DNA from: Aurantimonas coralicida DSM 14790
Lineage (GTDB): Bacteria; Pseudomonadota; Alphaproteobacteria; Rhizobiales; Rhizobiaceae
DNA length: 64,000 nt
Reading direction: 5' to 3'
NCBI RefSeq assembly: GCF_000421645.1
Contig: NZ_ATXK01000014.1
Coordinates: forward strand, 1-64,000
Part shown: positions 51,939 to 62,729 of the stretch, one piece after another
Position numbering within the stretch: position 1 is the first letter of the stretch
How the letters are laid out: each line of letters opens with the position of its first letter
The notes under the pieces: generated by a model
What the model was told of the DNA's origin: nothing
Seen by the model: only the letters and a program-made list of their open reading frames with translations
The model's database searches: none
Made by a program: the position numbers and the translations under genes

Positions 51939-52979
51939 ATGGCGCAGAAGAAACCTGGCGAGGTCGAGGCGTTCCTGTCGCGGCCCGACTTCTCCTATCC
52001 GGTCATCCTCCTCTACGGCCCCGATCCCGGCCTCGTCTCCGAGCGTTCCGAGAAGGTCGCCGAGCTCTCCGGCGTCGACCGCAGCGATCCCTTCGCCGCC
52101 GTAACGCTGGCCGCCGACGAGCTGGAGAAGGACATTGGCCGCCTCTACGACGAGGCGCAGACCGTCTCGATGTTCGGCGGCACCCGCCTCATCCGCGTGC
52201 GCGGCGCGGGCAACGGCAAGTCCCTGGCCGAAGCCGTGGCGGAGCTCTCCGCAAAGAAGCTCGACGGTGCCATCGTCATTCTGGAAGCCGGCGACCTGAA
52301 GAAGAGCTCGGCCCTGCGCACCAATGCCGAGCGCGGCAAGTTCGCCATCGCCTTGCCCTGCTACCAGGACGAGGGGCGGGCGATCGACAGGATGATCGAC
52401 GAGGAGATGCGCGAGAGCGGCCTGACCATCGGCCGCGCGGCGCGGGACGAATTGCGCGCGCGCCTCGGCGCCAACCGCATCGCCTCACGCGGCGAGATCC
52501 GCAAGCTCTGCCTCTACGCGCTGGGAACGTCGTCAGTAACGGAAGAAGACGTGCGCGCCATCGTCGGCGACGTCTCGGCCGACACGCTGGAAGAGACCAT
52601 CGATGCCGCGGCCAGCGGCGAGGTGCGGCGATTGCCGCATCTGATCGACCGGCTGGTCTCGGCGGGCACCGCCACCTTCCAGCTCCACCAGCAGCTCTTG
52701 CGCTATTTCCAGCAATTGCAGACCATGCGGGAGATGGTCGAGAAGGGGGGCGAGCCCGTCGGCCGGGTGGTGGAGCGACGTCGCCCGCACTTCCGGCGCA
52801 AGCACGCCATGGAGGTTGCGCTCTCGGCCTGGCCGCTCGACGCGATCACCATGATCCTGCAGCGGATCGATGCCGATATCCTGGCCAGCCGCAAGGAAGG
52901 CGGGCTGGCCCTGACCATCACCCGGCAAACCCTGCTCGACGTCGCCGTCGAAGCCGCCCGTCTGCGCACGCGCCACTGA
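51939..52979 (+). CDS. holA: DNA polymerase III delta subunit
   Basis: 346 residues of the clamp-loader delta subunit, which opens the sliding clamp. Recognisable are VILLYGPDPGLVSERSEKV at the nucleotide-fold N-terminus, MFGGTRLIRVRGAGNGKS, GANRIASRGEIRKLCLYA and the C-terminal collar domain. AGGGACC precedes the ATG. Third gene of leuS-lptE-holA. It converges on parB with a parS-like site in the gap. Confidence 0.93.
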   Translation: MAQKKPGEVEAFLSRPDFSYPVILLYGPDPGLVSERSEKVAELSGVDRSDPFAAVTLAADELEKDIGRLYDEAQTVSMFGGTRLIRVRGAGNGKSLAEAVAELSAKKLDGAIVILEAGDLKKSSALRTNAERGKFAIALPCYQDEGRAIDRMIDEEMRESGLTIGRAARDELRARLGANRIASRGEIRKLCLYALGTSSVTEEDVRAIVGDVSADTLEETIDAAASGEVRRLPHLIDRLVSAGTATFQLHQQLLRYFQQLQTMREMVEKGGEPVGRVVERRRPHFRRKHAMEVALSAWPLDAITMILQRIDADILASRKEGGLALTITRQTLLDVAVEAARLRTRH

Positions 52980-53052
52980 TTCACGGATCATCGTGGCGAA
53001 ATAGCCAGCTGCGACAGCGGCTTATTCGCGTACGCAGCAGCTATACGCGGAA

Positions 53053-53068
53053 TGTTTCACGTGAAACG
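53053..53068. other. parS-like site 5, next to parB
   Basis: TGTTTCACGTGAAACG matches the ParB consensus at 15 of 16 positions. It lies in the 105-bp gap between the ends of holA and parB, the closest site to the parAB genes. Confidence 0.88.
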
Positions 53069-53084
53069 GAGCGCTCGCGCCCTG

Positions 53085-54071
53085 TCAGAGATCGCGCGTC
53101 CGCGCCGTCTCGGAGACGCGCTGGACCCGCGTCTGGAGCAGGCCGCAGATCTCGTCGAGCTGCTCCAGATCGGCATATTCGATCCGGATCGATCCGCCTT
53201 CGCCCTTGACGTCGATCTCGACCGGCATGCCCAGAAGCTCCGCCAGCAGCCGCTCCAGAGCCAGCGCGTCGGAATCCTTCTCGAGGGCCAGTGCGGCCTT
53301 CGGCCGGCTCTTGCCGCCGGACGCCTTCTTCGGCTTCGCGGCCTCGCCCGCTGCGGGCTGGCGCGCCAGCTCCTCGGCCTCGCGCACGCTGAGGCCGCGC
53401 GAGACGATCTGCTTGGCCACGGACACCGGGTCCTCGGCCGTGACGACCGTGCGCGCCGCGCCCGGCGACAGCGTCCCGCTGGCCACCATTGTGCGGACTT
53501 CCTCGGGAAGCTTCAGAAGCCGCAGCGTATTCGCCACATGGCTGCGGCTTTTGCCCAGCACATCGGCGAGATCGGCCTGGGTATAGCCATGCTCGTTGAT
53601 CAGCATCTCGTAGCCCAGCGCTTCCTCAACCGCATTGAGGTCGGCGCGCTGGACGTTCTCGATGATGGCGATTTCCAGCGACTGGCGGTCGCCGATCTCG
53701 CGCATGACCACCGGCACTTCGGTGAGGCCCGCCGCGCGCGCGGCCCGCCAGCGGCGCTCGCCGGCGACGATCTCGAAACCGTCCGGCACGCCAGGGCGCG
53801 GCCGCACCAGCAACGGCTGCACGACGCCATGATTGCGCACCGACGCGGTCAGATCGTCGAGATCGGCCTCGTGGAAGGTGCGCCGCGGATTGTTCGGATT
53901 TGGCGAAATCGCGTCGATCGGAATATGCCGCTCGGCCGGGATGGCCGGCGGTGCCGGCTGCTCGGCCTGGGCGCCGAAACCCTGGCCGGGACGGGCAGGG
54001 GCCGATCCACCGGCCCCGATCAGCGAGGCGAGTCCACGCCCGAGACGCTGGCGCGACTTGTCTTCGTTCAT
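53085..54071 (-). CDS. parB: Chromosome partitioning protein ParB
   Basis: A 328-residue CTP-dependent DNA clamp that loads at parS. It starts MNEDKSRQRLGRGLASLIG with GGGGAGA upstream; earlier in-frame Mets would overlap parA. It has ISPNPNNPRRTF, the CTP-binding ENVQRADLN and GERRWRAAR (residues 104-112), the HTH TQADLADVLGKSRSHVANTLRLL near 159-181, and a C-terminal dimerisation domain. It lies 92 bp downstream of parA. Nine parS-like sites lie in this window. Confidence 0.97.
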   Translation of the reverse strand: MNEDKSRQRLGRGLASLIGAGGSAPARPGQGFGAQAEQPAPPAIPAERHIPIDAISPNPNNPRRTFHEADLDDLTASVRNHGVVQPLLVRPRPGVPDGFEIVAGERRWRAARAAGLTEVPVVMREIGDRQSLEIAIIENVQRADLNAVEEALGYEMLINEHGYTQADLADVLGKSRSHVANTLRLLKLPEEVRTMVASGTLSPGAARTVVTAEDPVSVAKQIVSRGLSVREAEELARQPAAGEAAKPKKASGGKSRPKAALALEKDSDALALERLLAELLGMPVEIDVKGEGGSIRIEYADLEQLDEICGLLQTRVQRVSETARTRDL

Positions 54072-54163
54072 CTTGGTCTCCCCATTCCTCGGCGCGCCCG
54101 CGCCATCCCCGTCCGTTGCATCGGGGTCTTCGCCCGCCCTTCCGTGATCGCCATATCGGTTGT

Positions 54164-54973
54164 TCATGCTGCCTGCAGCCCGCGTTCGCGCTGGATGATT
54201 TCCGAGGCCAGCCGGATATAGGCCTGGCTGCCCGGACATTTCATGTCGTAGAGGATCGCCGGCTTGCCGAAGGACGGCGCTTCGGAAACCCGCACATTGC
54301 GCGGGATGATCGTCTCGTAGACATGGTCGCCCATATAGGACCGCACGTCCCGCACCACCTGAGCCGCCAGATTGTTGCGACCGTCATACATGGTCAGCAC
54401 GATGCCATGCAGGTCGAGCGTCGGGTTCAGCGAATCCCGCACCTGCTCGACCGTCTGCAGGAGCTGGCTGAGGCCTTCGAGTGCGAAGAACTCGCACTGC
54501 AGCGGCACCAGGATGGAATCGGCCGCGGCCATGGCGTTGATGGTCAGGAGGTTCAGCGACGGCGGGCAGTCAATCAGCACGAAGTCGAATTGCGGCGTCT
54601 CGACCTGGTGGAAATGCAGCGCGTCGCGCAGCCGGTAGGCGCGGCCGGTCGCGCCTGCGATCTCCATCTCGAGGCCGAGAAGGTCCAGCGTCGAAGGGAT
54701 CAGGCTGAGATTGGGCACGGCCGTCGGCATGGCGGCCTCGGTGATCGAGGAGGCTTCGGTCAGCACGTCGTAGGACGACACTTCGCGATTGTCGCGATCG
54801 ACGCCCAGCCCGGTCGAGGCATTGCCCTGGGGATCGAGGTCGATCAGCAGCGCACGCTTGCCGATCGCGGCCAGTGCCGTCGCAAGGTTGATGGCGGTCG
54901 TCGTCTTGCCGACCCCGCCCTTCTGATTTGCAATCGTGATGATCCGCATCGGCTGTCCGCTCATCGCATCCAT
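54164..54973 (-). CDS. parA: Chromosome partitioning ATPase ParA
   Basis: A 269-residue Walker-type ATPase driving ParB-parS segregation. The deviant Walker A is KGGVGKTT at residues 18-25, Walker A' LLIDLDPQGNAS, and Walker B FVLIDCPPSLNLLT. IIPRNVRVSEAPSFGKP near the C-terminus is typical of chromosomal ParA/Soj. The ATG at 54973 has GGGAGCGG upstream. Order rsmG-parA-parB is the standard origin-linked arrangement. Confidence 0.97.
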   Translation of the reverse strand: MDAMSGQPMRIITIANQKGGVGKTTTAINLATALAAIGKRALLIDLDPQGNASTGLGVDRDNREVSSYDVLTEASSITEAAMPTAVPNLSLIPSTLDLLGLEMEIAGATGRAYRLRDALHFHQVETPQFDFVLIDCPPSLNLLTINAMAAADSILVPLQCEFFALEGLSQLLQTVEQVRDSLNPTLDLHGIVLTMYDGRNNLAAQVVRDVRSYMGDHVYETIIPRNVRVSEAPSFGKPAILYDMKCPGSQAYIRLASEIIQRERGLQAA

Positions 54974-55056
54974 CGATCCGCTCCCGCTCCGCCATCGAGC
55001 GGTGTCGGCTGCCGACCGGAGAGGACCGGTCCCGTCTCCGCCTGGGCTGCCGCCGC

Positions 55057-55779
55057 TCAGCGCGGCGCGATCTCGTCGATCTCGAGGACGACAGATCCGT
55101 CATCGAGGCTCGATTCATGCTTTATCATGCTGAATCGCCAATGGGCAGTCGCCGCGTTAATTTCCTGTTCATGGTTGCGCCCCTTCTGGAAGAAGCAGCG
55201 CGTATCGGCCCGGATATGCGGCGCCACGAGGGCGAAGAGCTCCGTCAGCGACGCCAGCGCCCGGGCGGTCACGATATCCGCCTTGGCGAGCACGCTTCCG
55301 CAATCCTCGATCCGCGCCGCATGGGCCGTTCCGGTGAGGCCCAGATCGCGCTGGACCGCCCGAAGGAAGGCGATCTTCTTGCTGTTCGCCTCGACGAGAT
55401 CGACGCTGAGGCCGGGGCGCGCGGCGGCGATTACCAGTCCGGGCAGGCCCGCGCCCGACCCCAGATCCGCGCAGAGCGTCGCTTCAGGAAGAAGCCGCTC
55501 GAGCGCCAGCGAATCAGCGATGTGCCGTGACCAGACATCGCCGATCGTCGCCGGCGCGACGAGGTTCATCCGGGTCTGCCATTCGGTCAGCAATGCAACG
55601 TAGCGGTCTAGTCGCTCGAGCGTTTCACGTGAAACATTATGTGTGGACAGGAACTCCGCCCGTCCGCGCTCCTGCGCCGCCGCCACTTCTGCCGGACGCG
55701 GCTTCGGGGCCGAACGCGTCTTGGTTACCGGGCGAACGTAAGGCCTCGCCGGCTTTTCCGAATCGCGATCACGCCGCAT
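55057..55779 (-). CDS. rsmG: 16S rRNA (guanine-N7) methyltransferase RsmG
   Basis: 240 residues. After a basic, poorly conserved N-terminus comes the SAM-dependent core with [18 protein letters not shown] at about 105-122, [12 protein letters not shown], and [11 protein letters not shown]. It methylates G527 (E. coli numbering) of 16S rRNA. Residues 49-53, Val-Ser-Arg-Glu-Thr, are encoded by a parS-like palindrome. It overlaps the mnmG stop by 11 bp. Confidence 0.95.
   Translation of the reverse strand: MRRDRDSEKPARPYVRPVTKTRSAPKPRPAEVAAAQERGRAEFLSTHNVSRETLERLDRYVALLTEWQTRMNLVAPATIGDVWSRHIADSLALERLLPEATLCADLGSGAGLPGLVIAAARPGLSVDLVEANSKKIAFLRAVQRDLGLTGTAHAARIEDCGSVLAKADIVTARALASLTELFALVAPHIRADTRCFFQKGRNHEQEINAATAHWRFSMIKHESSLDDGSVVLEIDEIAPR
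55621..55636. other. parS-like site 6, inside rsmG
   Basis: CGTTTCACGTGAAACA (minus strand TGTTTCACGTGAAACG) matches the ParB consensus at 15 of 16 positions. It lies within the rsmG coding region, reading Val-Ser-Arg-Glu-Thr. Confidence 0.88.
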
Positions 55780-57637
55780 GGGAGATCTCCACCCGGCGCA
55801 ACGCGACCAGAATGATCGCCAGGGCGGCGGGGGTCATCCCGTCGATGGCTTCGGCCTCGGCGATCGACGCCGGGCGCCGGTCCATCAGCTTCTGGCGCAG
55901 CTCGTTGGAAAGGCCGACCATCGCCATATAGTTCAGATCGGCCGGAAGTGCCCGCTTCTCGTCCCGGCGCAGCCGCTCCTGATCCTTGCGCTGACGGTCG
56001 AGATAGACGTCGTAGGCTGCCTCGATCTCGATCCGTTCCCGGATCGGACCGGAAAATTCGGCAAGCTCGGGCCAGACAATGGCGAGCCGATCGAGATCGA
56101 CATCGGTCTGGGACAGGAGTTGCCAGGCCGACCGCCGACGCCCGTCGAGATTGACCGGCAGCCCATGGCGCTGGGCTTCCGACGGCGTCAGGGTCGATGC
56201 TTCCAACTTTGTGCGCGCTGCTTCCAGCGCGGCTTCGCTCGCCTCGAAGACCGTGCGGCGCTCGGCGTCGATGATGCCCAGCGACAGCCCAAGCGGGGTC
56301 AGCCGCCGGTCGGCATTGTCGGCGCGCAGCGACAGCCGGAACTCGGCCCGCGACGTGAACATGCGATAGGGCTCGGAGACACCGGTGCGGGTGAGATCGT
56401 CGATCATCACGCCGATATAGGCGTCGGCCCGGCCGATGGTGACGGCCTCGCTGCCAGCGGCCAGCAGGGCGGCGTTCAGGCCGGCGATCAGGCCCTGTGC
56501 GGCAGCTTCCTCATAGCCGGTCGTGCCGTTGATCTGGCCGGCCAGGAACAGCCCCTCGGCACGGCGCACGGCCAGGCGGCGGTCAAGTTCGCGCGGATCG
56601 ACATGGTCGTATTCGATGGCATAGCCGGGCTTGCGCAGCTCGACCCGCTCAAGGCCGGGGATCGACCGCAGGAAGAGTGTCTGAACGTCCTCCGGCAACG
56701 AGGTCGACAGGCCATTGGGATAGATGGTGTCGTCGTCCAGACCCTCTGGCTCCAGGAAGATCTGATGACCGTCGCGATCGCCGAACTTGACGATCTTGTC
56801 CTCGATCGACGGGCAGTAGCGCGGACCGTTGCCAGAGATCTGTCCGGAGTACAGCGCCGAACGTCCGAGATTGTCGCGGATGATAGCGTGGGTTTCCGGC
56901 GTCGTCCGCGTGATCCCGCAGTCGATCTGGCGGTTGGCGATGGTCCTCGTCAGATAGGAGAAGGGCACGGGCACATCGTCCGGCGCCTGGCGGTCGAGAC
57001 CGGCCCAGTCGATGGTGCGGCCATCGAGCCGCGCCGGCGTGCCGGTCTTCAAACGGCCGAGCGTCAGCCCCAGACGGGCGAGCGTTCCCGACAGGCCGGA
57101 TGAGGGATCTTCGCCCATCCGACCGGCGGGTATCTTTTGGTCGCCGATATGGATCAGCCCCGAGAGAAAGGTCCCGGTGGTCAGGACAACGGCGCGGCAG
57201 GTCATGGTCCGGCCGTCGCCGAGAACGATCCCGGTGACACGGTTCGTATAGTCGAGGGTGAGATCGGCGACATCGCCCTCGATCACCTCGAGGCCCGACT
57301 GGGCGCGAATGGCGGCCTGCATCGCCTCGCGATAGAGGCGGCGATCGGCCTGGGTGCGGGGGCCGCGCACGGCCGGTCCCTTGCGGCGGTTGAGCAAGCG
57401 GAACTGGATGCCGGCAGCATCGGCGACCTGACCCATCAATCCGCCAAGCGCATCGATCTCGCGGACGAGATGGCCCTTGCCGATCCCGCCAATGGCGGGA
57501 TTGCAACTCATCGCCCCGATCGTATCGAAGCGGTGGGTGACGAGAGCAGTGCGGGCACCGGCGCGCGCGGCCGCGCTGGCCGCTTCGCAGCCCGCATGAC
57601 CGCCGCCAATGACGACGACATCGAAAGAGTGTTCCAT
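55769..57637 (-). CDS. mnmG: tRNA modification FAD enzyme MnmG (GidA)
   Basis: A 622-residue FAD enzyme that, with MnmE, installs (carboxymethyl)aminomethyl groups on U34 of certain tRNAs. FAD motif [13 protein letters not shown] at residues 8-20, [30 protein letters not shown] region, [17 protein letters not shown], and the C-terminal helical domain with [19 protein letters not shown]. Stop overlaps rsmG; mnmE is 111 bp upstream. Full length. Confidence 0.97.
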   Translation of the reverse strand: MEHSFDVVVIGGGHAGCEAASAAARAGARTALVTHRFDTIGAMSCNPAIGGIGKGHLVREIDALGGLMGQVADAAGIQFRLLNRRKGPAVRGPRTQADRRLYREAMQAAIRAQSGLEVIEGDVADLTLDYTNRVTGIVLGDGRTMTCRAVVLTTGTFLSGLIHIGDQKIPAGRMGEDPSSGLSGTLARLGLTLGRLKTGTPARLDGRTIDWAGLDRQAPDDVPVPFSYLTRTIANRQIDCGITRTTPETHAIIRDNLGRSALYSGQISGNGPRYCPSIEDKIVKFGDRDGHQIFLEPEGLDDDTIYPNGLSTSLPEDVQTLFLRSIPGLERVELRKPGYAIEYDHVDPRELDRRLAVRRAEGLFLAGQINGTTGYEEAAAQGLIAGLNAALLAAGSEAVTIGRADAYIGVMIDDLTRTGVSEPYRMFTSRAEFRLSLRADNADRRLTPLGLSLGIIDAERRTVFEASEAALEAARTKLEASTLTPSEAQRHGLPVNLDGRRRSAWQLLSQTDVDLDRLAIVWPELAEFSGPIRERIEIEAAYDVYLDRQRKDQERLRRDEKRALPADLNYMAMVGLSNELRQKLMDRRPASIAEAEAIDGMTPAALAIILVALRRVEISHAA

Positions 57638-57735
57638 GGCGATGGGTAAAGACCGCGCCGTGCGGATCTGTCAATCCGGGCGACGTTGCCACGTAACGAA
57701 ACCGGGTTCAGTGCGACCTGTGGACACTGACCCGG

Positions 57736-57751
57736 TGTTCCACGTGAATCA
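57736..57751. other. parS-like site 7, overlapping the mnmE stop
   Basis: TGTTCCACGTGAATCA differs from TGTTTCACGTGAAACA at positions 5 and 14; C at position 5 is, from memory, allowed in Caulobacter parS. Its last three bases are the complement of the mnmE stop codon. Confidence 0.65.
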
Positions 57752-59170
57752 TTTGCCGATGCAGAACTCGGAAAAGATCACCTCGAGCAGATCCTCGACG
57801 CCGACCTGACCGGTGAGCGCGCCAAGCCGATGGCTCGTCCGGCGCAGGGTCTCGGCGCGGACTTCCGCCGGCATATCGGGCGCCGCCTGGAACTCGGTCA
57901 GAAGCCGCAACGCATCGTTGATCAGTTCCCGGTGGCGCGTGCGGGCGGGGACGACATCGTCGGGATCGCCCACGGCTATCGCGGCGATATTCGCGATCCG
58001 GTCGACCAGGTCAGCGAGCCCTTCACCGGTGCGAGTGGAGATCGCGAGATCGCAGCCGGGGTCGTGGGGAGGAGCGCCGCCGGTCAATTCGTCCTGATCG
58101 ATCTTGGTGCGGATGGTGAGGATCGGCCGGGTGGATGCGGGCTGATCTTCGGGCGTCTCGTCCGGTGCTGGTTCCTGTCCGGCGAGCATCAGCGGGTGTT
58201 TCACGTGAGTCAGCAGTCCGCTCAGCCATTCCAGCGTCGTCGCGCCGGCATGCGGGTCCACCAGCGCCAGGACGAGATCGGCCTCATCCATCACCGCGCG
58301 CGCCCGCTCGATGCCCATCGCCTCGATCCGGTCGGCCGTCTCGCGGATGCCTGCCGTGTCCGAGAAGCGCACGGGGATGCCGCCGAGGTCCAAGGTTGCC
58401 TCGATGACGTCTCGCGTGGTGCCGGGGATTTCCGTGACGATGGCGACTTCCCGGTCGGCCAGCGCATTCAGAAGGCTGGACTTGCCGGCATTGGGCGCGC
58501 CGACGATCGCCACCTTGAAGCCTTCGCGCAGGATCTCGCCGCGGTCGGCCTTGGCGAGATGCGTCCGCATGGCCTCGGCGACCACGGCGACTTGGCGTTC
58601 GACGCCGCTGGCGACGTCGTCGTCCACATCGCCTTCGTCGGCAAAGTCGAAGGACGCCTCGATCATCGCCCGGGCATTGGTAAGATCGCGCATCCAGCCT
58701 TCGTAGAGGGCCCGCAGGGCACCGCCGGCCTGGGCGACGGCCATACGGCGCTGGGCTTCGGTGCTGGCCGCCAGGAGGTCGGCAAGGCCTTCGGCTTCGG
58801 TCAGGTCGATCCGACCATTCTCGAAACCGCGCCGGGTGAACTCGCCTGCCACGGCCAGACGCACGCCGGGGATGGTTGTCGCTGCCTCCAGGAAGGCCGA
58901 TACGACGGCGCGGCCACCATGCAGGTGGAATTCCGCCAGATCCTCGCCGGTAACGCTGCCCGGGCCCGGGAAGAACAGCGCGATGCCCCGATCGATCGTC
59001 CGGTCGGCAGCGTCGCGGAAGCGGCGCAGGCTGGCGCGGCGCTCCGGTGGCACCGATCCCGCCAGGCGCTCCATGACCTCCCGCGCAGCCGGACCGCTGA
59101 CGCGCACGACGGCGACCCCGGTGGGCAGGGCGCCTGAGGAAAGGGCGGCGATGGTGTCGCTATGGGTCAA
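57749..59170 (-). CDS. mnmE: tRNA modification GTPase MnmE (TrmE)
   Basis: 473 residues: N-terminal folate-binding domain (DTIAALSSGALPTGVAVVRVSG, HLHGGRAVV), a helical domain, and the inserted G domain with G1 GAPNAGKSS at 224-232, DTAG at 271-274, and TRTGEGLADL-type G5. The C-terminal catalytic Cys470 lies in the ending FCIGK. The start is TTG at 59170 with GAGGCC upstream; it matches the family start THSDTIAAL. A parS-like site lies in the coding region at 58197-58212. Confidence 0.96.
   Translation of the reverse strand: MTHSDTIAALSSGALPTGVAVVRVSGPAAREVMERLAGSVPPERRASLRRFRDAADRTIDRGIALFFPGPGSVTGEDLAEFHLHGGRAVVSAFLEAATTIPGVRLAVAGEFTRRGFENGRIDLTEAEGLADLLAASTEAQRRMAVAQAGGALRALYEGWMRDLTNARAMIEASFDFADEGDVDDDVASGVERQVAVVAEAMRTHLAKADRGEILREGFKVAIVGAPNAGKSSLLNALADREVAIVTEIPGTTRDVIEATLDLGGIPVRFSDTAGIRETADRIEAMGIERARAVMDEADLVLALVDPHAGATTLEWLSGLLTHVKHPLMLAGQEPAPDETPEDQPASTRPILTIRTKIDQDELTGGAPPHDPGCDLAISTRTGEGLADLVDRIANIAAIAVGDPDDVVPARTRHRELINDALRLLTEFQAAPDMPAEVRAETLRRTSHRLGALTGQVGVEDLLEVIFSEFCIGK
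58197..58212. other. parS-like site 8, inside mnmE (degenerate)
   Basis: TGTTTCACGTGAGTCA has a perfect left half and two mismatches (positions 13 and 14) in the right half. It lies inside the mnmE coding sequence. Confidence 0.6.
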
Positions 59171-59238
59171 GCAGGGCCTCGATAGGCTCGATTCAGATGG
59201 CTGCGGGTTCAATGGCGGCCGGGGCTGGACAGAGGCCG

Positions 59239-59715
59239 TTAGGCTACCCGACAGATCACCGCGCCGGTCGCGCTGCGCAATTGCAGCGGCACGACTTCGA
59301 AGACATGTTTCGGCGTACCGGCAGCGGCCCACACAGTCGCATGCTGGAAGAGGTCCTCGTCCATATAGACGGAGAGTTCCGCGGTTGCACCGAGCGGCGA
59401 GACGCCGCCGATGGAAAAGCCCGTCGCAGAGCGGACGAAATCAGCGTCGGGGCGCTCGAGGGCCTCGCCGATGGTCTGGACCGCCAGCGCCTCGTCGACG
59501 CGATTGGCGCCGGATACCAGCAGCAGATAGGCCTTGCCAGTGTCCTTGCCGCGGAAGACCAACGACTTGACGATCTGGCCTACACTGGCGCCGACCGCCT
59601 GGGCCGCCTCCTCGGCCGAGCGCGCGGAGCTGCTTGTCTCGATGACGGAAATCTTCAGTCCCTTGTCGATTGCCGCCGCCTCGACCCGTGCCACGGCTGC
59701 CGGTTTCTCGCCCAT
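59239..59715 (-). CDS. YbaK/EbsC-family aminoacyl-tRNA deacylase
   Basis: A 158-residue editing-domain protein of the YbaK/ProX family, which hydrolyses mischarged Cys- or Ala-tRNA(Pro). It contains VGQIVKSLVFRG with the conserved lysine, YLLLVSGANRVDE, RSATGFSIGGVSPLG (the GxxxGGVxP signature) and YMDEDLFQHATVWAAAGTP. Start MGEKPAAV at 59715 is preferred because GGGAGG is six bases upstream. It is 68 bp upstream of mnmE. Confidence 0.93.
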   Translation of the reverse strand: MGEKPAAVARVEAAAIDKGLKISVIETSSSARSAEEAAQAVGASVGQIVKSLVFRGKDTGKAYLLLVSGANRVDEALAVQTIGEALERPDADFVRSATGFSIGGVSPLGATAELSVYMDEDLFQHATVWAAAGTPKHVFEVVPLQLRSATGAVICRVA

Positions 59716-59814
59716 TCTCATCCTCCCCCCGATGCGTCCTGCCGTTTTCGGGCCGGCGCGGAGCGGAATCAAGAGGCCTCTCGCGTGGCTCCGTGCTGAC
59801 GCGCGCTCCATACG

Positions 59815-59843
59815 AAAACGGCGACCGCTAGGGGTCGCCGTTT
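59815..59843 (-). terminator. Intrinsic terminator of rho
   Basis: A perfect 11-bp stem, AAACGGCGACC (59816-59826) with GGTCGCCGTTT (59833-59843), 6-base loop, and a minus-strand TTTT. It lies 28 bp after the rho stop codon and overlaps parS-like site 9. Confidence 0.88.
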
Positions 59844-59854
59844 CACGTGAATCA
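59839..59854. other. parS-like site 9, overlapping the rho terminator
   Basis: CGTTTCACGTGAATCA differs from the ParB consensus at positions 1 and 14. Its first five bases are part of the rho terminator stem. Confidence 0.65.
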
Positions 59855-59871
59855 TGCCCCTCGGCGTTCGA

Positions 59872-61131
<1,260 letters not shown>

Positions 61132-61429
61132 TCGGGAAAGGCTCTTTACGGGGTTCGTCCGGAAAGTTCTTCCAGACAATCAAGGCGGAGATGGGAAAAC
61201 GCTGGGCCGGAAACGCGAACTGGTCTGCGGCGGGGGATCGACGCGGCGGAAACGTCGCGCATCGCCCAAAGGCGGGATGTAGGCGCTACACATAGACCGA
61301 CAATCCCGGCAGCGCAAGGCGTTCGGCGACGTGTGGTGGCCGCGGCGAGGGCGTTCGGGCGAGGGGCCTGCCGCAGGCGGTCCGTGTCGGACGCAGCAAC
61401 GGATCAGCGGCGGCGGCAGCGCGGGCGGA

Positions 61430-61972
61430 TCAGCCTGCCTCTGGAGCCGGCTTCAGCCGCAGCGCCCGCAGCGCCGTTGCCACGACCTCGTCCGCCGGCA
61501 GATCCACGGACACCACGATGCCATCCTCGTCGACCTGCAGCGGCTCGAGCGTGTCGAACTGCGATTTCAACAGGGACACCGGCATGAAATGGCCCTGCCG
61601 GGTCGCCATGCGCCGGCCGACCAGATCGGGAGTGGCGGTCAGGCAGACGAAGCGCACGCGCGCATCGGCTTCGCGCAGGAGATCGCGATAGCTGCGCTTC
61701 AGGGCCGAACAGGTGACGACAGTGGACCGCCCGGCATGGGCCTCAGCGCTGATCCAGTCGCGAATGGACGCCAGCCAGGGTGCCCGGTCGGCGTCGTCGA
61801 GCGGTGTGCCGGATTCCATCTTGGCAATATTGGCGGCGGGGTGAAACTCGTCCGCCTCGGCATAGGGCCAGGCCAGCATTTCGGCGAGGCCCGCGGCGGT
61901 GGTCGTCTTGCCGACGCCGGCGGGTCCCATCACCACGAGGCACGTTGCCCGGTCCATCTGCGTATCAGTCAT
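61430..61972 (-). CDS. gntK: Gluconokinase
   Basis: A 180-residue thermoresistant-type gluconate kinase making 6-phosphogluconate. P-loop GPAGVGKTT at 16-24, EADEFHPAANIAKM (GntK hallmark), TPLDDADRAPWL, CSALKRSYRDLLR, and GHFMPVSLLKSQFDTLEPL. The ATG at 61972 has GAGGGAT upstream. It is separate from any gluconate transporter and placed between hemJ and rho. Confidence 0.94.
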   Translation of the reverse strand: MTDTQMDRATCLVVMGPAGVGKTTTAAGLAEMLAWPYAEADEFHPAANIAKMESGTPLDDADRAPWLASIRDWISAEAHAGRSTVVTCSALKRSYRDLLREADARVRFVCLTATPDLVGRRMATRQGHFMPVSLLKSQFDTLEPLQVDEDGIVVSVDLPADEVVATALRALRLKPAPEAG

Positions 61973-62080
61973 CGATCCCTCGGGGCACGGTCGGCGTCGC
62001 GGCACGCGATACGATTGCGACGACCCGTTTCGCACGGGTGTTGAGAAGAATGCGTCCTGCGCGGCAGCATAAGACAGGGA

Positions 62081-62584
62081 TCAGAACGGTTTCACTACGA
62101 CGAGGATGACGATCACGATCAACAGGACGGTCGGCACCTCGTTCATGATCCGCCAATGGCGCGACGGCTTGGTGTTGGCGTCATTGGCAAAGCGGCGCAC
62201 CGAAGCCGAGAAATAGCCGTGAACGCCGGACATCAGAACGACCAGAGCGATCTTGGCGTGCAGCCAGCCATTGCCGCCGGAAAACCAGCCGCCCCTCACC
62301 GCCAGCCAGAGGCCGGCGACCCAGGTGACGATCATCGCCGGGTTGATGATCGCCTTGAGCAGCCGCCGCTCCATGATCTTGAAGGTCTCGGACTGGGGCG
62401 TGCCGGTCGCAGCGTCGGCGTGATAGACGAACAGCCGCGGCAGATAGAGCATGCCCGCCATCCAGGCGATCACCGCCAGGATGTGCAGCGTCTTCATCCA
62501 CAACAGGGCTTCCACCGGCACCAGCCAGAACACGGCGGTGATCACGGCGGCCATGACGGCGAGGGCGATAATGGCCTTCTTCAT
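62081..62584 (-). CDS. hemJ: Protoporphyrinogen IX oxidase HemJ
   Basis: A 167-residue membrane protein with about four transmembrane helices. The conserved LLWMKTLHILAVIAWMAGML segment carries His34, then LPRLFVYHADA, WLHAKIALVVLMSGVHGYF and the RIMNEVPT motif. HemJ replaces HemY/HemG for haem synthesis in alphaproteobacteria. It lies 145 bp downstream of hemE in the same direction, a conserved pair. Confidence 0.95.
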   Translation of the reverse strand: MKKAIIALAVMAAVITAVFWLVPVEALLWMKTLHILAVIAWMAGMLYLPRLFVYHADAATGTPQSETFKIMERRLLKAIINPAMIVTWVAGLWLAVRGGWFSGGNGWLHAKIALVVLMSGVHGYFSASVRRFANDANTKPSRHWRIMNEVPTVLLIVIVILVVVKPF

Positions 62585-62729
62585 GCAACGATCCTTCGAG
62601 GCTGATGCAGCGCGCCTTCACTGAATGACGCCCGGGACGAGAGACCGGCGGCAGAGCGCCCCGCGACATAACCCGAAGCCGGCAGGCTTCCAAGTCCGGC
62701 GCGTGGCGCATGCTCGCACAGCGAAGGGC

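Noticed and set aside
54072-54167. Longer ParB start at an upstream Met overlapping parA
   Set aside because: The extension is low complexity. The downstream Met has GGGGAGA and gives the family start MNEDKSRQRLGRGL.
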